From Rhabditophanes sp. KR3021 (lineage: Eukaryota > Nematoda > Chromadorea > Rhabditida > Alloionematidae), in assembly GCA_963281155.1 (NCBI GenBank), contig CAUJLY010000004.1, positions 1,674,001-1,738,000 of the forward strand: DNA of 64,000 bases, written 5' to 3'. Numbering within the stretch: position 1 is the first letter of the stretch; every line of letters begins with the position of its first letter. The position numbers and the translations under genes were made by a program. Positions 33,349 to 45,525 of this stretch are shown here, in pieces. Below the pieces are notes generated by a model that saw only the letters and a program-made list of their open reading frames with translations, did not search any database and had not been told where the DNA came from.

Positions 33349-35921
33349 TCACTTCCTCAAAATATACTCCAAACTCCTTCCCCTACTATTGCTATCTTCA
33401 GTTAACAACTCCATGCTATCAGTTCCATACGTTTCAAAAGACTGATTCTTTTGCAAATCTATCTTATCCTTAGTAGTCTTGATTAAATTAAGCATATCAG
33501 TACTAATAAGGTGGTGTCTTAGCTGATAATAATTATTAATTTGTTTTTCTTCTTTGTGATACATGTAGGGCAACGTTCTGAGACCATTTTTTCTCATCAC
33601 CCGATGGCGAATAATTAACTGAGCAACTTCAAAAAATTCATGCGAATATATCCCATATGGCTCATTTGTTTTGGTACCTGTATTTTGTTTGTCGAAGCAG
33701 TATGTTTCTATATCGTTTGCTGTTAAATCATATCCGATCTAAACATTAAGATTAATTGTATTATAGTTTGTTAACTTACACTTGCTTTTACTAATGGAAT
33801 AGAATCAAATTTCATAATGTCTGTCTTAGCAATAATAGGAATAATATTAACTTTCTTGTGAATTGTTAACATTATTATCTTGTCTATTTCACTTAAGCAA
33901 TTATTATGGGGAGACAGAAAATATAAACATGCATCAAGTTGATTTTGCTGTCCATTTAATCGGGCAGGCGAGTTTCTACCATCGATATAATTTGAGATTG
34001 TGTTAAGATATTCACTGATATTATTAGTTTCTTTGAATCCTGGCACATCGACTAGATTAAATTTGATCACATCTTTATTTTCTTTATTTAGGTAGATGTA
34101 TTTTTCAGTTATGCCTTTTGCCTCAATCCCTGAATGTGAAATCTGTCATTAGAACATGTTGAGGGGCCCATAAGTAGCATATAATCCGCATTTATTACGT
34201 AGATTTATAACCTTATTTATTGTAAATATATGTATTTCTAGTACTAACAGTTCGTTGCCATTTGTGCTATGAAATTTGACCGTTAGTTGCAAGCTACTTA
34301 CGTGTATATTAGGATCAAATTAGGCGTATATTAATCATTATTATTAATTGTAGAGCTAAGATCTGCCAAACTTGGAGTTATTTCACTAAAATGGAGGAAC
34401 AAAGCAATGTCACTGCCAAAAAGAGACCTATAACTGCTGTTCCTAAAGGTGATGCAAGTTGACTATTGTGATGGCCACAAAGCAATAGCATGGAGCCTGT
34501 TGAAGTAAAAAAAGTTGTGCTGTCGAAAATAGTTTTTCACTCAGAAGAAGTACAAACCACGTTGTTTCTGGTAAGCCTGAATTTATATTAATATGCCTTA
34601 TTTACTTTAGAAAAGATGTGGAGGGAAACGATGATTACCAAATGATCGAGGTTGTTGAAAGTGCTAAGAAAAGAGGTCCTATATATACATTTTGTTGGAA
34701 GAATGCTTTTCTTGGATTTTGATGTCTGTGAAGTGTAAATTAACTCCAATCTCTTTGTCTAGTGATGATGGTAGTGTCAGGGATGAAGCTCAAATTGAGT
34801 TGATCGAAATGCTCAGTGCTGTCGATAAACTTCCGTTAGCTGGAGAAAGGAATGATTTGTACATCAATTTTATTGAAAGCTTACCAGAAAATGGAAAGAG
34901 AACATTGATTTGCAAGGTGTTACAATTAACATTGAGATTGTTGAAAAAGCTGTACTTAGGTGAATATATGACTCATGTACTTTCTGAAAGTGGTATTGAA
35001 GATAGAATTAAAGTCCTAAAAAATTGATCAAGGCATGAAAACTCTCGAAGAAGCTGCAGCTGAAACTAATTTGATTAAGAAACAACCGGATCAACTTAAA
35101 GCTAAAGAGAGAGACATAGGAGCAATGTTTACTTATTTTTGAATCTTACACTTCTTGTTGATGGATGCCATAAAATATGTTGGGAATCTTTTGGCTCGAA
35201 TGACTCTAAAAGACTTCTCAAAATATGGCATTCAGACCATATCTCAAATATAAATATATCCCTTATGTTTGTTGTTAAATAAATTTTGTGATTTTTGAAT
35301 ACCTCTGTTACCTTTTTTGAATTTGTAGATTTTGTTTGCTATCCTGGGAACTAGTAAATTATTCAAAAAAGTTGTCTTTCCAAGTCCTTTAGCTCCCAAC
35401 ACCATTACACTAAAATGATTAGCTTCATGATAAACCATCCGACTATATTCCTTAGACGTCAACAATCCCTTCGGTATATGCGGAAAAGGATTTATATTAA
35501 AGGAACATTTCTCAATATAATCAACACTAATAGCAATTGCAAAACTAGCAAAAATTAAAATCAAACTCGCTTTTGTGAAACCAAAGGCAAAAACATTATT
35601 TACTATAAATAGACAGCGGATAATCCAACACAAGACCCGATCAATTGAATATTTAATTATCACAATATTAAATACAATAGTTGCTATTGCAATAAAAAAA
35701 ACTTTTATAGGAATTTCCAATAAGTTAATCCGGGGATATTCACATTTCTTAATAACTTCTTTTTGGACATAATCTCTGCTGGTGTCATCAACGTTACGAG
35801 AAGCGAATAATTTGGTATTGACTTTAGTGAGGTTGTTTTGATTGACTCTGGTTAGAATAAAGGCATCGCCTAATATACTGAAGAGAAGGAATATAGCTTT
35901 AATGAAGTTAGAAATATGCAT
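33349..35921 (-). CDS. Septin-like GTPase with N-terminal multi-span membrane region
   Basis: Three exons (35921-35312, 34129-33780, 33738-33349) join in exact phase to 449 residues. The N terminus has a hydrophobic segment at about 5-25 and then three more at about 71-135 (VFFIAIATIVFNIVIIKY, WIIRCLFIVNNVFAFGF, ASLILIFASFAIAISV). The GTPase follows: P-loop GAKGLGKT (about 172-180), G3 DVPG (about 230) and G4 AKTD (about 305), with septin-type spacing and text (ACLYFLSPHNNCL, KVNIIPIIAKTD). A reduced septin end (EPYGIYSHEFFEV) and a polar tail follow. Septins are filament-forming cytoskeletal GTPases and normally have no membrane spans. Intron 1 is 1182 bp and carries a decayed gene on the other strand. 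Septin identity rests on motifs; divergence is high. Confidence 0.75.
34391..35142 (+). pseudogene. Decayed unrecognised gene nested in the septin-like gene intron
   Basis: Opposite strand to its host. ATG at 34391 opens 23 codons to a TGA; another ATG at 34490 starts a segment (VEVKKVVLSKIVFHSEEVQ) ending in a good donor at 34571. After an acceptor at 34610, coding-like sequence continues in one frame to about 34690. It then shifts to the frame of 34692-35027 (DEAQIELIEMLSAVDKLPL, ERNDLYINFIESLPENGKR) and shifts again for the last 35 codons (KTLEEAAAETNLIKKQPDQL) to TGA at 35142. At least two frameshifts and one stop; family unknown. Confidence 0.45.
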
Positions 35922-36289
35922 AATAATAAGTTAATTAAAAATATGAAAGAATTTATTTAGTAAGCCCAATATCTTGTTGTATTTGCATTGATTTAAAGTG
36001 AGTATCACTTTCGTTGATCAACGCTAAATTTATCAATGTAAACATTACTACATTTTTTAACAAGCATGTTTATTAAAGTTGACAAGGAGTTTTTGCATTA
36101 ACACTTTACTGTTTAAATCGAACTTTACTACTAAAAATTATACTCTGGTATCAAAAATCATTCTTTTAATTAAAAATCACTCATCTATGCATCCCCTTTA
36201 TCTAGAGTACTCTCATTAGCGAACAAAATATTTATTTATCACAAAATAATTTAATTTAACAAAAGACAACACTTTTAAATTAACTAATT
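35922..36289. other. Spacer, nothing seen
   Basis: A+T-rich region between two minus-strand genes. Confidence 0.5.
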
Positions 36290-37219
36290 TTAATTTTCAA
36301 AAAGACGCCAAAATGATCTGTTGATGGATTCAAGGATTGAAAGGATATTGCTACATGACATGGCTAGAACTTCGTGTTCATAACGTTCAATTGCCGATAC
36401 ATTTTTAATTTTATGAATAACTGCCACTTTCCCTACTGCAGCCACTCTAAAAGCTTCTTGGTAGTCTTCCATTTCTCTTTGATACCTTGCTCTTTCCCCA
36501 CAAAACATGCTGAAAATCATAAAAGCTTCCATTTTTGGCATGAGTTTCATGGCAGTGATCAAATCCAATACACAATAATGCCAAACCTCCACAATTTTAT
36601 AAACTTTTTTAATTTCAAATAATTGCAACAATTTTGGATGGGAATCGCTTCTTATTCCACAAAAAATTATATGAATTTGTCTGTTTCTTGCAATCAACTC
36701 CTTCAAGGCATCCAAAATCGCAACATCATAAATATTTCCAACAAAAATCTTCCTCAAACCACCCAAAGCGACTCTTGATAAAAAGTAAGGAATCATAAAT
36801 TCCTTTATTTGCTGAAATAAAAAGATGATTAGTCACATGATTAGATTAAATAAACGTACATATTTCTTTTCAATGTAGTAAGGATCTGAAGTTGGTGATT
36901 TAAGAGACTCATAGACTAGATCTTGATCTGGAACAATGTAGACAGCATTAACAATCATGGCTTCATTTGCTGAAGTTTCTATCACCTCATCAACAACAAC
37001 AATATTTTGCTCGAAGGACAAAGAATTGCTGGTGTCAGGAGTTGTAGTAGGAACAACAATCATAGATTCCTCAAGTCTAGCACTTTCAACCAGCAAATCA
37101 ACCTCCTTCCTTACATTCTTCTCCGGATCTCCACTAACAACAACCATAGAACTTGAAACAGAAGCAGAATCAGGAATAGCATCCCATTCTGGAGAAATAG
37201 AACGTACAGAATAAGCCAT
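36290..37219 (-). CDS. Unknown two-exon protein
   Basis: Exons 37219-36860 and 36811-36290 join in phase 0 across a 48-bp intron to give 293 residues. The first exon (residues 1-120) is acidic and Ser/Val/Thr-rich (for example SSSMVVVSGDPEK), probably disordered. The second is globular with regular hydrophobic positions (LGGLRKIFVGNIYDVAILDA, RQIHIIFCGIRSD, VLDLITAMKLMPK). No signal peptide or membrane segment. The alternating strand/helix pattern recalls the leucine-rich, F-box-associated regions common in nematodes, but there is no F-box and I do not assign it. Confidence 0.65.
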
Positions 37220-37712
37220 AAAGATGCACCACCACTTAAAACTTATATAACAATAATGAATGCGACTATTCCAAAAGATTGGTGTTTTTATTTACTTGCA
37301 TCGACAAACATGCACAAGCCTTCTTTAAAGCTTTGGCTCGTGTCTGACTATATTACGTTCTATATTCACATTCACATCTTTTCTCTATACACTATACAAA
37401 AACAATCCATTTGGTAAAATGAGGAGTTTTTTGTTGTGGAGATAGTAAAGATATATGACAGTGGTGTGGGCTTGATTTGGAAGATTATTAGTTGGTTATA
37501 CAGAAAAAAGTATATCTAAATAATACTTTTTGGACTGATAGTTCTTTTGTTGAACTTCATGTATAGTCATTCAAACAATGATTACGTTTTAAAACAATAA
37601 AGACTTGATCAAGATAAAGGAAATGTTTACTTATTAATACTTTACTTCAACAAAAATATTAATTTCAAATAATAACAACAAAAATGCCGTAAATTGTGAT
37701 AAATTGTAGTGG
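37220..37712. other. Spacer, nothing seen
   Basis: Between the unknown protein gene and the ubiquitin-like gene; A+T-rich. Confidence 0.5.
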
Positions 37713-38095
37713 TTAGTCATCGAGTAATACATCCAAGGTGGAGAGAGTCTTTATGTCATAGTGAGCAAATGTTTCCAAGTCGCTTACAACATCGCCTATA
37801 AATAAATTCCTATTAATCTAAGCTTCAAACACTAAAACATACCGTTACACATAAAAATGGCATTTCCAAGATCTCTATTAGTTTGTTGGAGATATTTCAT
37901 CTTAGCCATGTAAAGAGTATCGGAGCTTCGAACTTCAACGCAGGTCTTTTCAGTCTTATTAGGTTCAGAAATGTAAATTTGAAGACCTCCTTCGCAAATA
38001 AAAGTAGCTATACGTTTTACAGTTTCTATCTTCTCATTTTGTGCAACTTCTAATTGAATTTTGTGAGCTCCATTAACATCTACAAAGATAATCAT
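37713..38095 (-). CDS. Divergent ubiquitin-like protein (one and a half beta-grasp units)
   Basis: Exons 38095-37843 and 37795-37713 join in phase to 111 residues. Residues 1-38 copy the first hairpin and helix of ubiquitin (MIIFVDVNG...IQLEV...IETVKRI). Residues about 39-111 align along a whole ubiquitin: QIYISEPNKTEK ([11 protein letters not shown]), CVEVRSSDTLYMAKMK ([15 protein letters not shown]), AIFMCNGDVVSD (RLIFAGKQLED), YDIKTLSTLDVLLD ([13 protein letters not shown]). The intron sits exactly where the intron of the ubiquitin-L40 gene 550 bp away sits (IFAG / FMCNG). No C-terminal Gly-Gly (it ends LLDD), so it cannot be conjugated in the usual way. Probably derived from a ubiquitin gene next door. 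Confidence 0.7.
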
Positions 38096-38645
38096 CTTTT
38101 TTGTTGACTATAAATGAGGAAATGTGATGATTATGAAATTCTAAGGAAATGTTTAAGTCACGCGTCAACAATTCGATATAATATATATTATAACAACAAG
38201 CAGTACTTTTTTAATTGGAATGAATGAAAGTCTTGATATGAATTAAAATGATGTCTAAAGGATTGTCCACTAATAACGGTGTGTCGGAATAGGTTTGATT
38301 CAAAAGTAAGTAGGAGACCAAAGCTTTACTTACTACTATACACATATCACCATCAAACCGCAAACCTAGTAGTGTTTCCTGACTTGTATCTAGACAACAT
38401 GAGCATCTTTCAAAATGTTATTTAGTTAGGCTACTCTAAACACAAAAATTATAAATAAAAGTAAGTCCAATACAGGTTAGGCTTAAAATCCTTTTGGATA
38501 AGATTAAATTTAAAGAACAAAAGACACAAATTGGGTATATGATAACATATTTTTTTATAACAACCAACAAACAAATCGAAACATTAGAGAAAGTATATTG
38601 ACATAAACCAACTCCATATGTCTGAAATATCTCCAAAAGGTGAGT
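38096..38645. other. Spacer between the two ubiquitin-family genes
   Basis: No gene seen; poly(A)-type signals for the ubiquitin-L40 gene may lie at its right end. Confidence 0.5.
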
Positions 38646-40252
<1,607 letters not shown>

Positions 40253-40390
40253 ATGATTCTCCTCGGAAATCCATTAGAAGTTGGATCTAAACCTTATCAA
40301 ATCGTTTTCGACACCAGAAAGAGAAAGGAACTTAAGGTCAAAGTGCCATCTTTGGATACTATTATGACAAACTTTAAATTGGGACTTTGA
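40253..40390 (+). pseudogene. Fragment of elongation factor 2 (C-terminal end)
   Basis: A 45-codon frame from ATG 40253 to TGA 40390 matches the last residues of eEF2 (GDP-L-x-x-S-x-P-x-Q-x-V-x-x-x-RKRKGLKE...): here LLGNPLEVGSKPYQIVFDTR, then KRKELKVKV and a changed end. eEF2 is the ~850-residue GTPase of translocation; no further part of it lies upstream in the window. The alignment has many replacements and the key end residues differ, so it is a dead fragment. AATAAA follows at about 40435. Confidence 0.65.
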
Positions 40391-40591
40391 TTGTTGATTG
40401 TCCACCTTATGTTGAATTCATTATTTTGTTATTAAATAAAATATTTTGTGAATTTCATGCCTGATTATTATATAAGTTTATTTTTCAAATAAAACTCAAA
40501 AATATATGGTACAAATTATGATTAGACAAAGTAGGGCATTTTTTGAATATATAAAGAAATTATTAAGCTAGATTATTTAATTTTAAGAAGA

Positions 40592-41036
40592 TTAAATTAT
40601 GATATATGAAAATAATAACAACAGTGCCATGCTCAATAGATTATATGTTTGTTTTGCACTAATATTGCAGTAGTCTGAAAAACAGTAGCATGTAACGACA
40701 CGCACGCCGAGAATAGATTGTTGTTGGCATGCATCAACTCCCCCAAAGGGTAACATATTACAGGATCTAATAACTGACAAAATCGACCTGTCTCCATTTT
40801 GAAAGTTTCCAACTAAATTAAGTTAGCAAGATAAAGTAAAATATTAATCACTTACATTTATCTACACCTCCAGAATAAGCAGTTATCTTGGCACAACCAA
40901 ACAATCCATATTGACAAGTAGAAGCCGACATTTTACAATCCTGTCCCTTTGAAGAACTACACTCATAACAACTAACCCCATCCACATCCTTAATTAATGA
41001 AACTCCAATCCAAATAGTAAAAAGAACCTTCATCAT
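40592..41036 (-). CDS. Small secreted Ly6/uPAR-like protein, probably GPI-anchored
   Basis: Exons 41036-40856 and 40812-40592 join in phase to 133 residues. A signal peptide (residues 1-20, MMKVLFTIWIGVSLIKDVDG) is followed by a cysteine-rich domain: CYECSSSKGQDC, C-x7-C, GCAKITAY, DKF..., SCNMLPFGG, CQQQ, CYCFSDYCN. The CYxC start and the CxCxxxxCN end are the three-finger Ly6 pattern, common in small nematode surface proteins. The last 20 residues are hydrophobic (LLSMALLLLFSYIII) without a charged tail, as for a GPI-attachment signal. Intron 43 bp. Function unknown. Confidence 0.8.
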
Positions 41037-41401
41037 AGCTAAATACTTAAAACTTTACTACTAAGCTTTTGTGTCCTCTCCTAACCCAACCAAAATTACC
41101 TTTTATCAAAAAGAGTATGACAATCAACTTGCAATAATCACACCAACCATAAAGATTCCCCTATGACTCAAGAAAGTTTATGTGGCGATTCTATTGAATT
41201 TGTCAAATAATATGTGTACACTCAAGTTTTAATTCAACACATGCTTTCACCTAAAACATGTTGTTCTACAAGGTAAACATTAAATAAGGTACAAATGATG
41301 CATATTGCTTAAAGGTTTAAATCTTTTATTCAAGTTAAAAATGCATATGGATTTAAAAATGAGTAATGATAAGTTGATACAAAAATAAATATATAATTAC
41401 A
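41037..41401. other. Spacer, nothing seen
   Basis: Between the Ly6 gene and the RNase-H-fold gene pair. Confidence 0.5.
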
Positions 41402-42549
41402 TTACAGGATCTTTTTAGTGTTTATTCTAAATTGACTCAATGTTTTGAGAAGGAACGTTAGTGTTTCAGTGTCGGAGTTACCTTTTAGACTCATTGGCTT
41501 GATGATAACGTTGATTTTTCGCCGAAGTTGTTGGAGGTTCAGAAAGTATGTTTCCGAGTCCCAAATTAAACCATCTTCCCTTTTCCAATCAGCATTGAAT
41601 CGTCTCAGTAAAAAATATTGGTCTGTATAGATGACAATATTTTTATAGTTGTTCTCGATAGCCTAAATTAATATTATCATTTTTTTAACAAATTAAAACT
41701 TGCTGATTCAATTGCTTGGATGTGACCCATGATGACCCCTTTCGTTCTCATAGCCTTTTCATTAACTAATTTGTTACGTTTGTAGGTTTTTCTATCTTCA
41801 GTACAAAACCCATAGACAAAAGCTTTTTCATTTTTATTGGTTTGTCTTTCCATTACTGTCACATAGTATGTTTCATCTATGGAGTTGTTTTCTTCCTTTT
41901 CAGGGTTTGCCATGGCAATAACTTTTTGGAATACTTCCTTGCTAAGATCAGAGCAAAAGTCGTAGGAATGAGTCAATGATACGTGTTTGACTCCTCTAAA
42001 AAAACTATCCGCCACTATCTTCGTTTTACTTGTTGTTGAATTTCCATCACCTTGAATAGCTTTATCCAAGACAACATTGCGTCCATCAACAAAAAAACCG
42101 TTGTATTTCCTTGTATCTATTTCCACAAAAAGATTCTTCCTCAAATCGACCAGCAACCTAGCCTCGTTTGCATTTTCCATTGGTTCTCCATTTGCCTTCA
42201 AAAAGTCATTATCCTTGTACTTTTTGTGTAATGTAGTAAATAACCGCCTCGGATAAGTATGATTTACAACTACTTGAAGTTTTTTGACTTTTAGTTCATG
42301 CTTTGCAACATAGAGAGCATACCGCAATGCAAGGTTAAATGTTCTTTCTGATGATTCAGTCAGGATATTCATTTGATTCACCGTTGAGTATTCTGGAGCA
42401 CTTTCGACATACACGCAAAAATGGTTAGTCACCCAGTAACGATTCATCTTTGCATTAAATACATTAATGAATACCTTTGCCGTACTTGGCTGTTTTGTAA
42501 TCGGTGTATAGCCACATGTATAACTTGCCCTCCTTATTAATTGTAACAT
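41402..42549 (-). CDS. Double RNase-H-fold protein A, catalytic residues lost
   Basis: Exons 42549-41704 and 41662-41402 give 368 residues if a 41-bp GC-AG intron (donor GCAAGT) is used; no GT donor keeps the frame. Two RNase-H-like units are seen: about 23-135 (VFINVFNAKMNRYW, ERTFNLALRYALYVAKHEL, KLQVVVNH) and about 215-345 (YYVTVMER, MGHIQAIESAIENNYKNIVI, YTDQYF, DWKREDG, LNLQQLRRKINV). In the second unit the Asp of YTDQ remains, but the Glu position reads MGH and the other acids are absent. The N terminus (MLQLIRRASYTCG) has a mitochondrial-presequence look. It lies 154 bp after its paralogue on the same strand. Confidence 0.68.
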
Positions 42550-42703
42550 CTAAATATTTATAAATAAATTAAGCGAATTAAATAGAATTTAAAGTATCAA
42601 AAAAGGTATTTACACTTTATGGTTCAAACAAATAAGTAAGAGGTAACAATTTATGGCAACGTTAAAAAATAACAATTATAACAAATAATTAGCTCGTTTT
42701 GAT

Positions 42704-43919
42704 CTATTTTTTAGTTAGTTCATTCTTTTTATCAGAGCTTTTCGTAGTTTTTTCAGTTATAGAAATACGCTCTTTTCCATCATAATTAACGGCAAGATTC
42801 TTAGCAACCATTATCTTCTTCGGATCTTCATCGTCTCTAAATCTTCTGAAAGTGATGTCTACATTTTTAGCTAATTCCTGCAATTCGTGGTACAACGCCT
42901 GGTTAGCAACCAAATTGCCATCATTCTTCAACCATTTGCGATTATAAAAGCGGATAAAGTATTCGGAATCGGTGTAGACGCAAATGTCTTTATACCCACG
43001 TTCAACAGCGTCCCGAACAGCTTTGTTGATAGCAATCATATGGCCCCTTAACATAGTTGGTGGGTTCATTGAGATGTAACTGGCAAATTCATAGTCGATT
43101 TCTGGATTTGAAATGCCAATAACAATGTCTTTGTTCTTCGTATTCAAAAAATTAGAAGATTTAGGAGTGCATGAGGTATAATAAATAGGCTTGTGCTTCT
43201 TAACTTGCCAATACCCATTTGAATAGGCCAAATAACTTCCAAAATATGCAGGGTCTACCAAAGCTTTTCTTTCCATCACTGTTAATTCGTCGTCGCAGGT
43301 GAACTTTCCCCTCTCAAGAATCCACTTCATGACCTTGTTTTCATATATCTCATCAGGACCCAGTTTATCATCTGACAAACGCACTGGAAAATCTTTCTTT
43401 AAATAACTGATTTCCTTTAAGAGATCAATGTTCTTCACATCATTATTATCCTTCTTTTTATAGCCATTTTGTTCCCAACTTGGCAAGAATTTATTGAACA
43501 TCAAACTAGTAAACGAATCATAAGTTTTAATATCAAGTTTACTTAATTTTAGCTCATCTTTGGCGATTGTAATGGCATCTCTAATGGCCATTAAACTTCC
43601 CTTCGAAATGTCTCCGGCTCCTTTAGTTGGAAAAGACATTATCTTGTCTTTGTCCTCATTCTTTCTCCATAACAAACCATATCTATTCTTTTTCCAATCA
43701 TCATTCTCAAAATGATAAGCAACTCCAATCTGTACTTCCTCTCTTTCGCTAAAATACAATAATTGACGCGAGGTTTGTTTTCATTCAAGCTAACCTGATC
43801 TCACTTGTATCTTTTGCCAACCATTTATCGCTTCCCGAAAAGGCTTTATCCAAGTAATCGGCTACTGGCCTAGTTGAGCTACTAAACGTACTTGATCTCT
43901 GAATATTACGTAAAAACAT
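42704..43919 (-). CDS. Double RNase-H-fold protein B, catalytic residues lost
   Basis: Exons 43919-43795 and 43748-42704 (46-bp intron) give 389 residues. Unit 1 (about 46-160) reads VQIGVAYHFENDDW, GSLMAIRDAITIAKDELKLS, IKTYDS, SWEQNGYKKKD. Unit 2 (about 240-360) reads IVIGISNPEID, LRGHMIAINKAVRDAVERGY, ICVYTDSEYFIRF, KWLKNDG, LVANQALYHELQELAKNVDI. This aligns without gaps to the RNase H1 core (RAEIHAACKAIE..., LYTDS, WKKNG, L...MDI). The helix Glu is His, and the first and last Asp are absent; only the Asp of YTDS remains in each unit. So the fold is RNase H but cleavage is unlikely. The N terminus (MFLRNIQRSSTFSSSTRP) looks mitochondrial. Paralogue of the next gene. Confidence 0.75.
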
Positions 43920-44111
43920 CGCTATTATTAACTGAAGTAGAGGTGAAATAACCCCCGAAAATTTGAATCAAGTCACCCTTGATTTCTTTACAAGACCCGA
44001 CGCAAAAGACGGAAGCAATATTTTATTTTAAAAACCTGATGAAATTTAAGCAAACAAGACGTAATAAAATGTTTTTAATTAAACGTAAAAAATACGTTTA
44101 GTAATGTTTAT

Positions 44112-45525
44112 TCAAATAGCAATAACACCAAAGCCATACCGAGGTACTGAGATTTTTTCAGTGCGAATCCATTCATTAGTAATAGGACTGTACATTTCAT
44201 TAAAAAAGCCATGTCCGAATTTGTGGATTGAGCCTTCGAGATTGATGGCTTTTGAATAATAACTTGCTGAGATGGAAGCAGCTATGGGGCGCCATTGGTT
44301 ATTGCGAATGTCATAAACTTCACAACTATGGGGAGATCCACCGCCAATAGCATACAAATCCTCATTAATCGAAACAAAACAAGATTCGAATTTTCTTTCA
44401 TTGGCTGATTTCAATGAAATCCAGTTGTTTGTTCTGAAATCAAAATGATACAAAGGGCAACCCTCTTCCAGCCCATTTTTTCTTTTTATCCATCGTTGCC
44501 CGTCATTGTTGTCGATGCAATCTCCAATCAGATAAACTGAATTGCCAACGACTGTTGATGAGGGACAATACAAAGTTATGGGAAGAGCTTTCATGGGTGA
44601 CAGTTTGACTTTCTCGAAATCTATGTCGTAAACCAGTCTCCTCGCCAATGTATTCGTAACCTCCTCCGAGCCAGCTCCAATAACCAAGACTCTATCATTA
44701 ACTTGGGCGAGTTCAATTCTCTTTGAATTCAACTTAAAATAGCCATCAACTCCCATCCATCCTTTCTTCTCATCACTCAAATCCAACACCTCGCAGTCAT
44801 TCAAAATCAAATTATTAAACTGGCCGCCAACTGCGAAAACCTTATCGCCAATCAAGACACATCCATGTCCATACCTATTAAGTTTCTCCACATTCTTCCC
44901 CCCAAATCTATAGTATCCTTCAAACTAGCCTCATCCAAATCATAAACCTCTGTCTCCGCAATATGATAATCACTAGTCCTATGCCAAGTCAAACCCCCAA
45001 ACAAAAAAAGTTTTTTGAATGACTTTGTCTTTAACTTCTCCCTGCTGTTTCTCTTAATTCTTTCGAGTTGGCGGTATGCTATCATTTGACTATACTCAAC
45101 CAACTCTTGAATTCCCATCTCTCTTGAAGCCATCAACACGAGTTCGGCGTTGTTTTTGTCCACATTAATTTCTCCTGTGTACAAATATTCAATAATTACT
45201 TTGAGTGTAGCATCTTCTATGTTTGGAAAATGAAAAACATCTGAAAAGACAAACAAACAAATTTATTAGGATAAATATTTTTTTGTCAAATGCAAAACAA
45301 ACTTTTATCTTTATTAATTGGGTTGATAAACAACATTTCGAAATAATGAGATAGTGAAGCAAGGAATGATTTGTGAGCTTTGATTGACGAACCAAGAGTA
45401 ATGTCAACGAAGGCATTATTGCAACGGTAACGGTTCATTGTTTCACGGATCTTGTCTTCGCGTTTTGGTCCGGTTGGCGAAGAGGAGAGAGGTGGTTGTG
45501 AGGTGTCGTTTATGCCTTTGCACAT
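44112..45525 (-). CDS. BTB-kelch protein with a one-base frame break
   Basis: Exon 1 (45525-45303) and exon 2 (45240-44112) join in phase. The BTB domain (about 30-135: NAFVDITLGSSIKAHKSFLA, YFEMLF, IIEYLYTGEINVD) is followed by a short linker and kelch repeats (FLFGG, HGCVLIGDKVFAVGGQFN, GNSVYLIGD, NEDLYAIGGG, CEVYDIRNNQW). Such proteins are usually substrate adaptors for cullin-3 ubiquitin ligases. The frame changes by one base inside a run of six G on the coding strand (plus strand C at 44898-44903); seven would restore it and give about 450 residues. Everything after it is clean, so either an assembly slip or a recent mutation. BACK domain is reduced. Confidence 0.75.
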
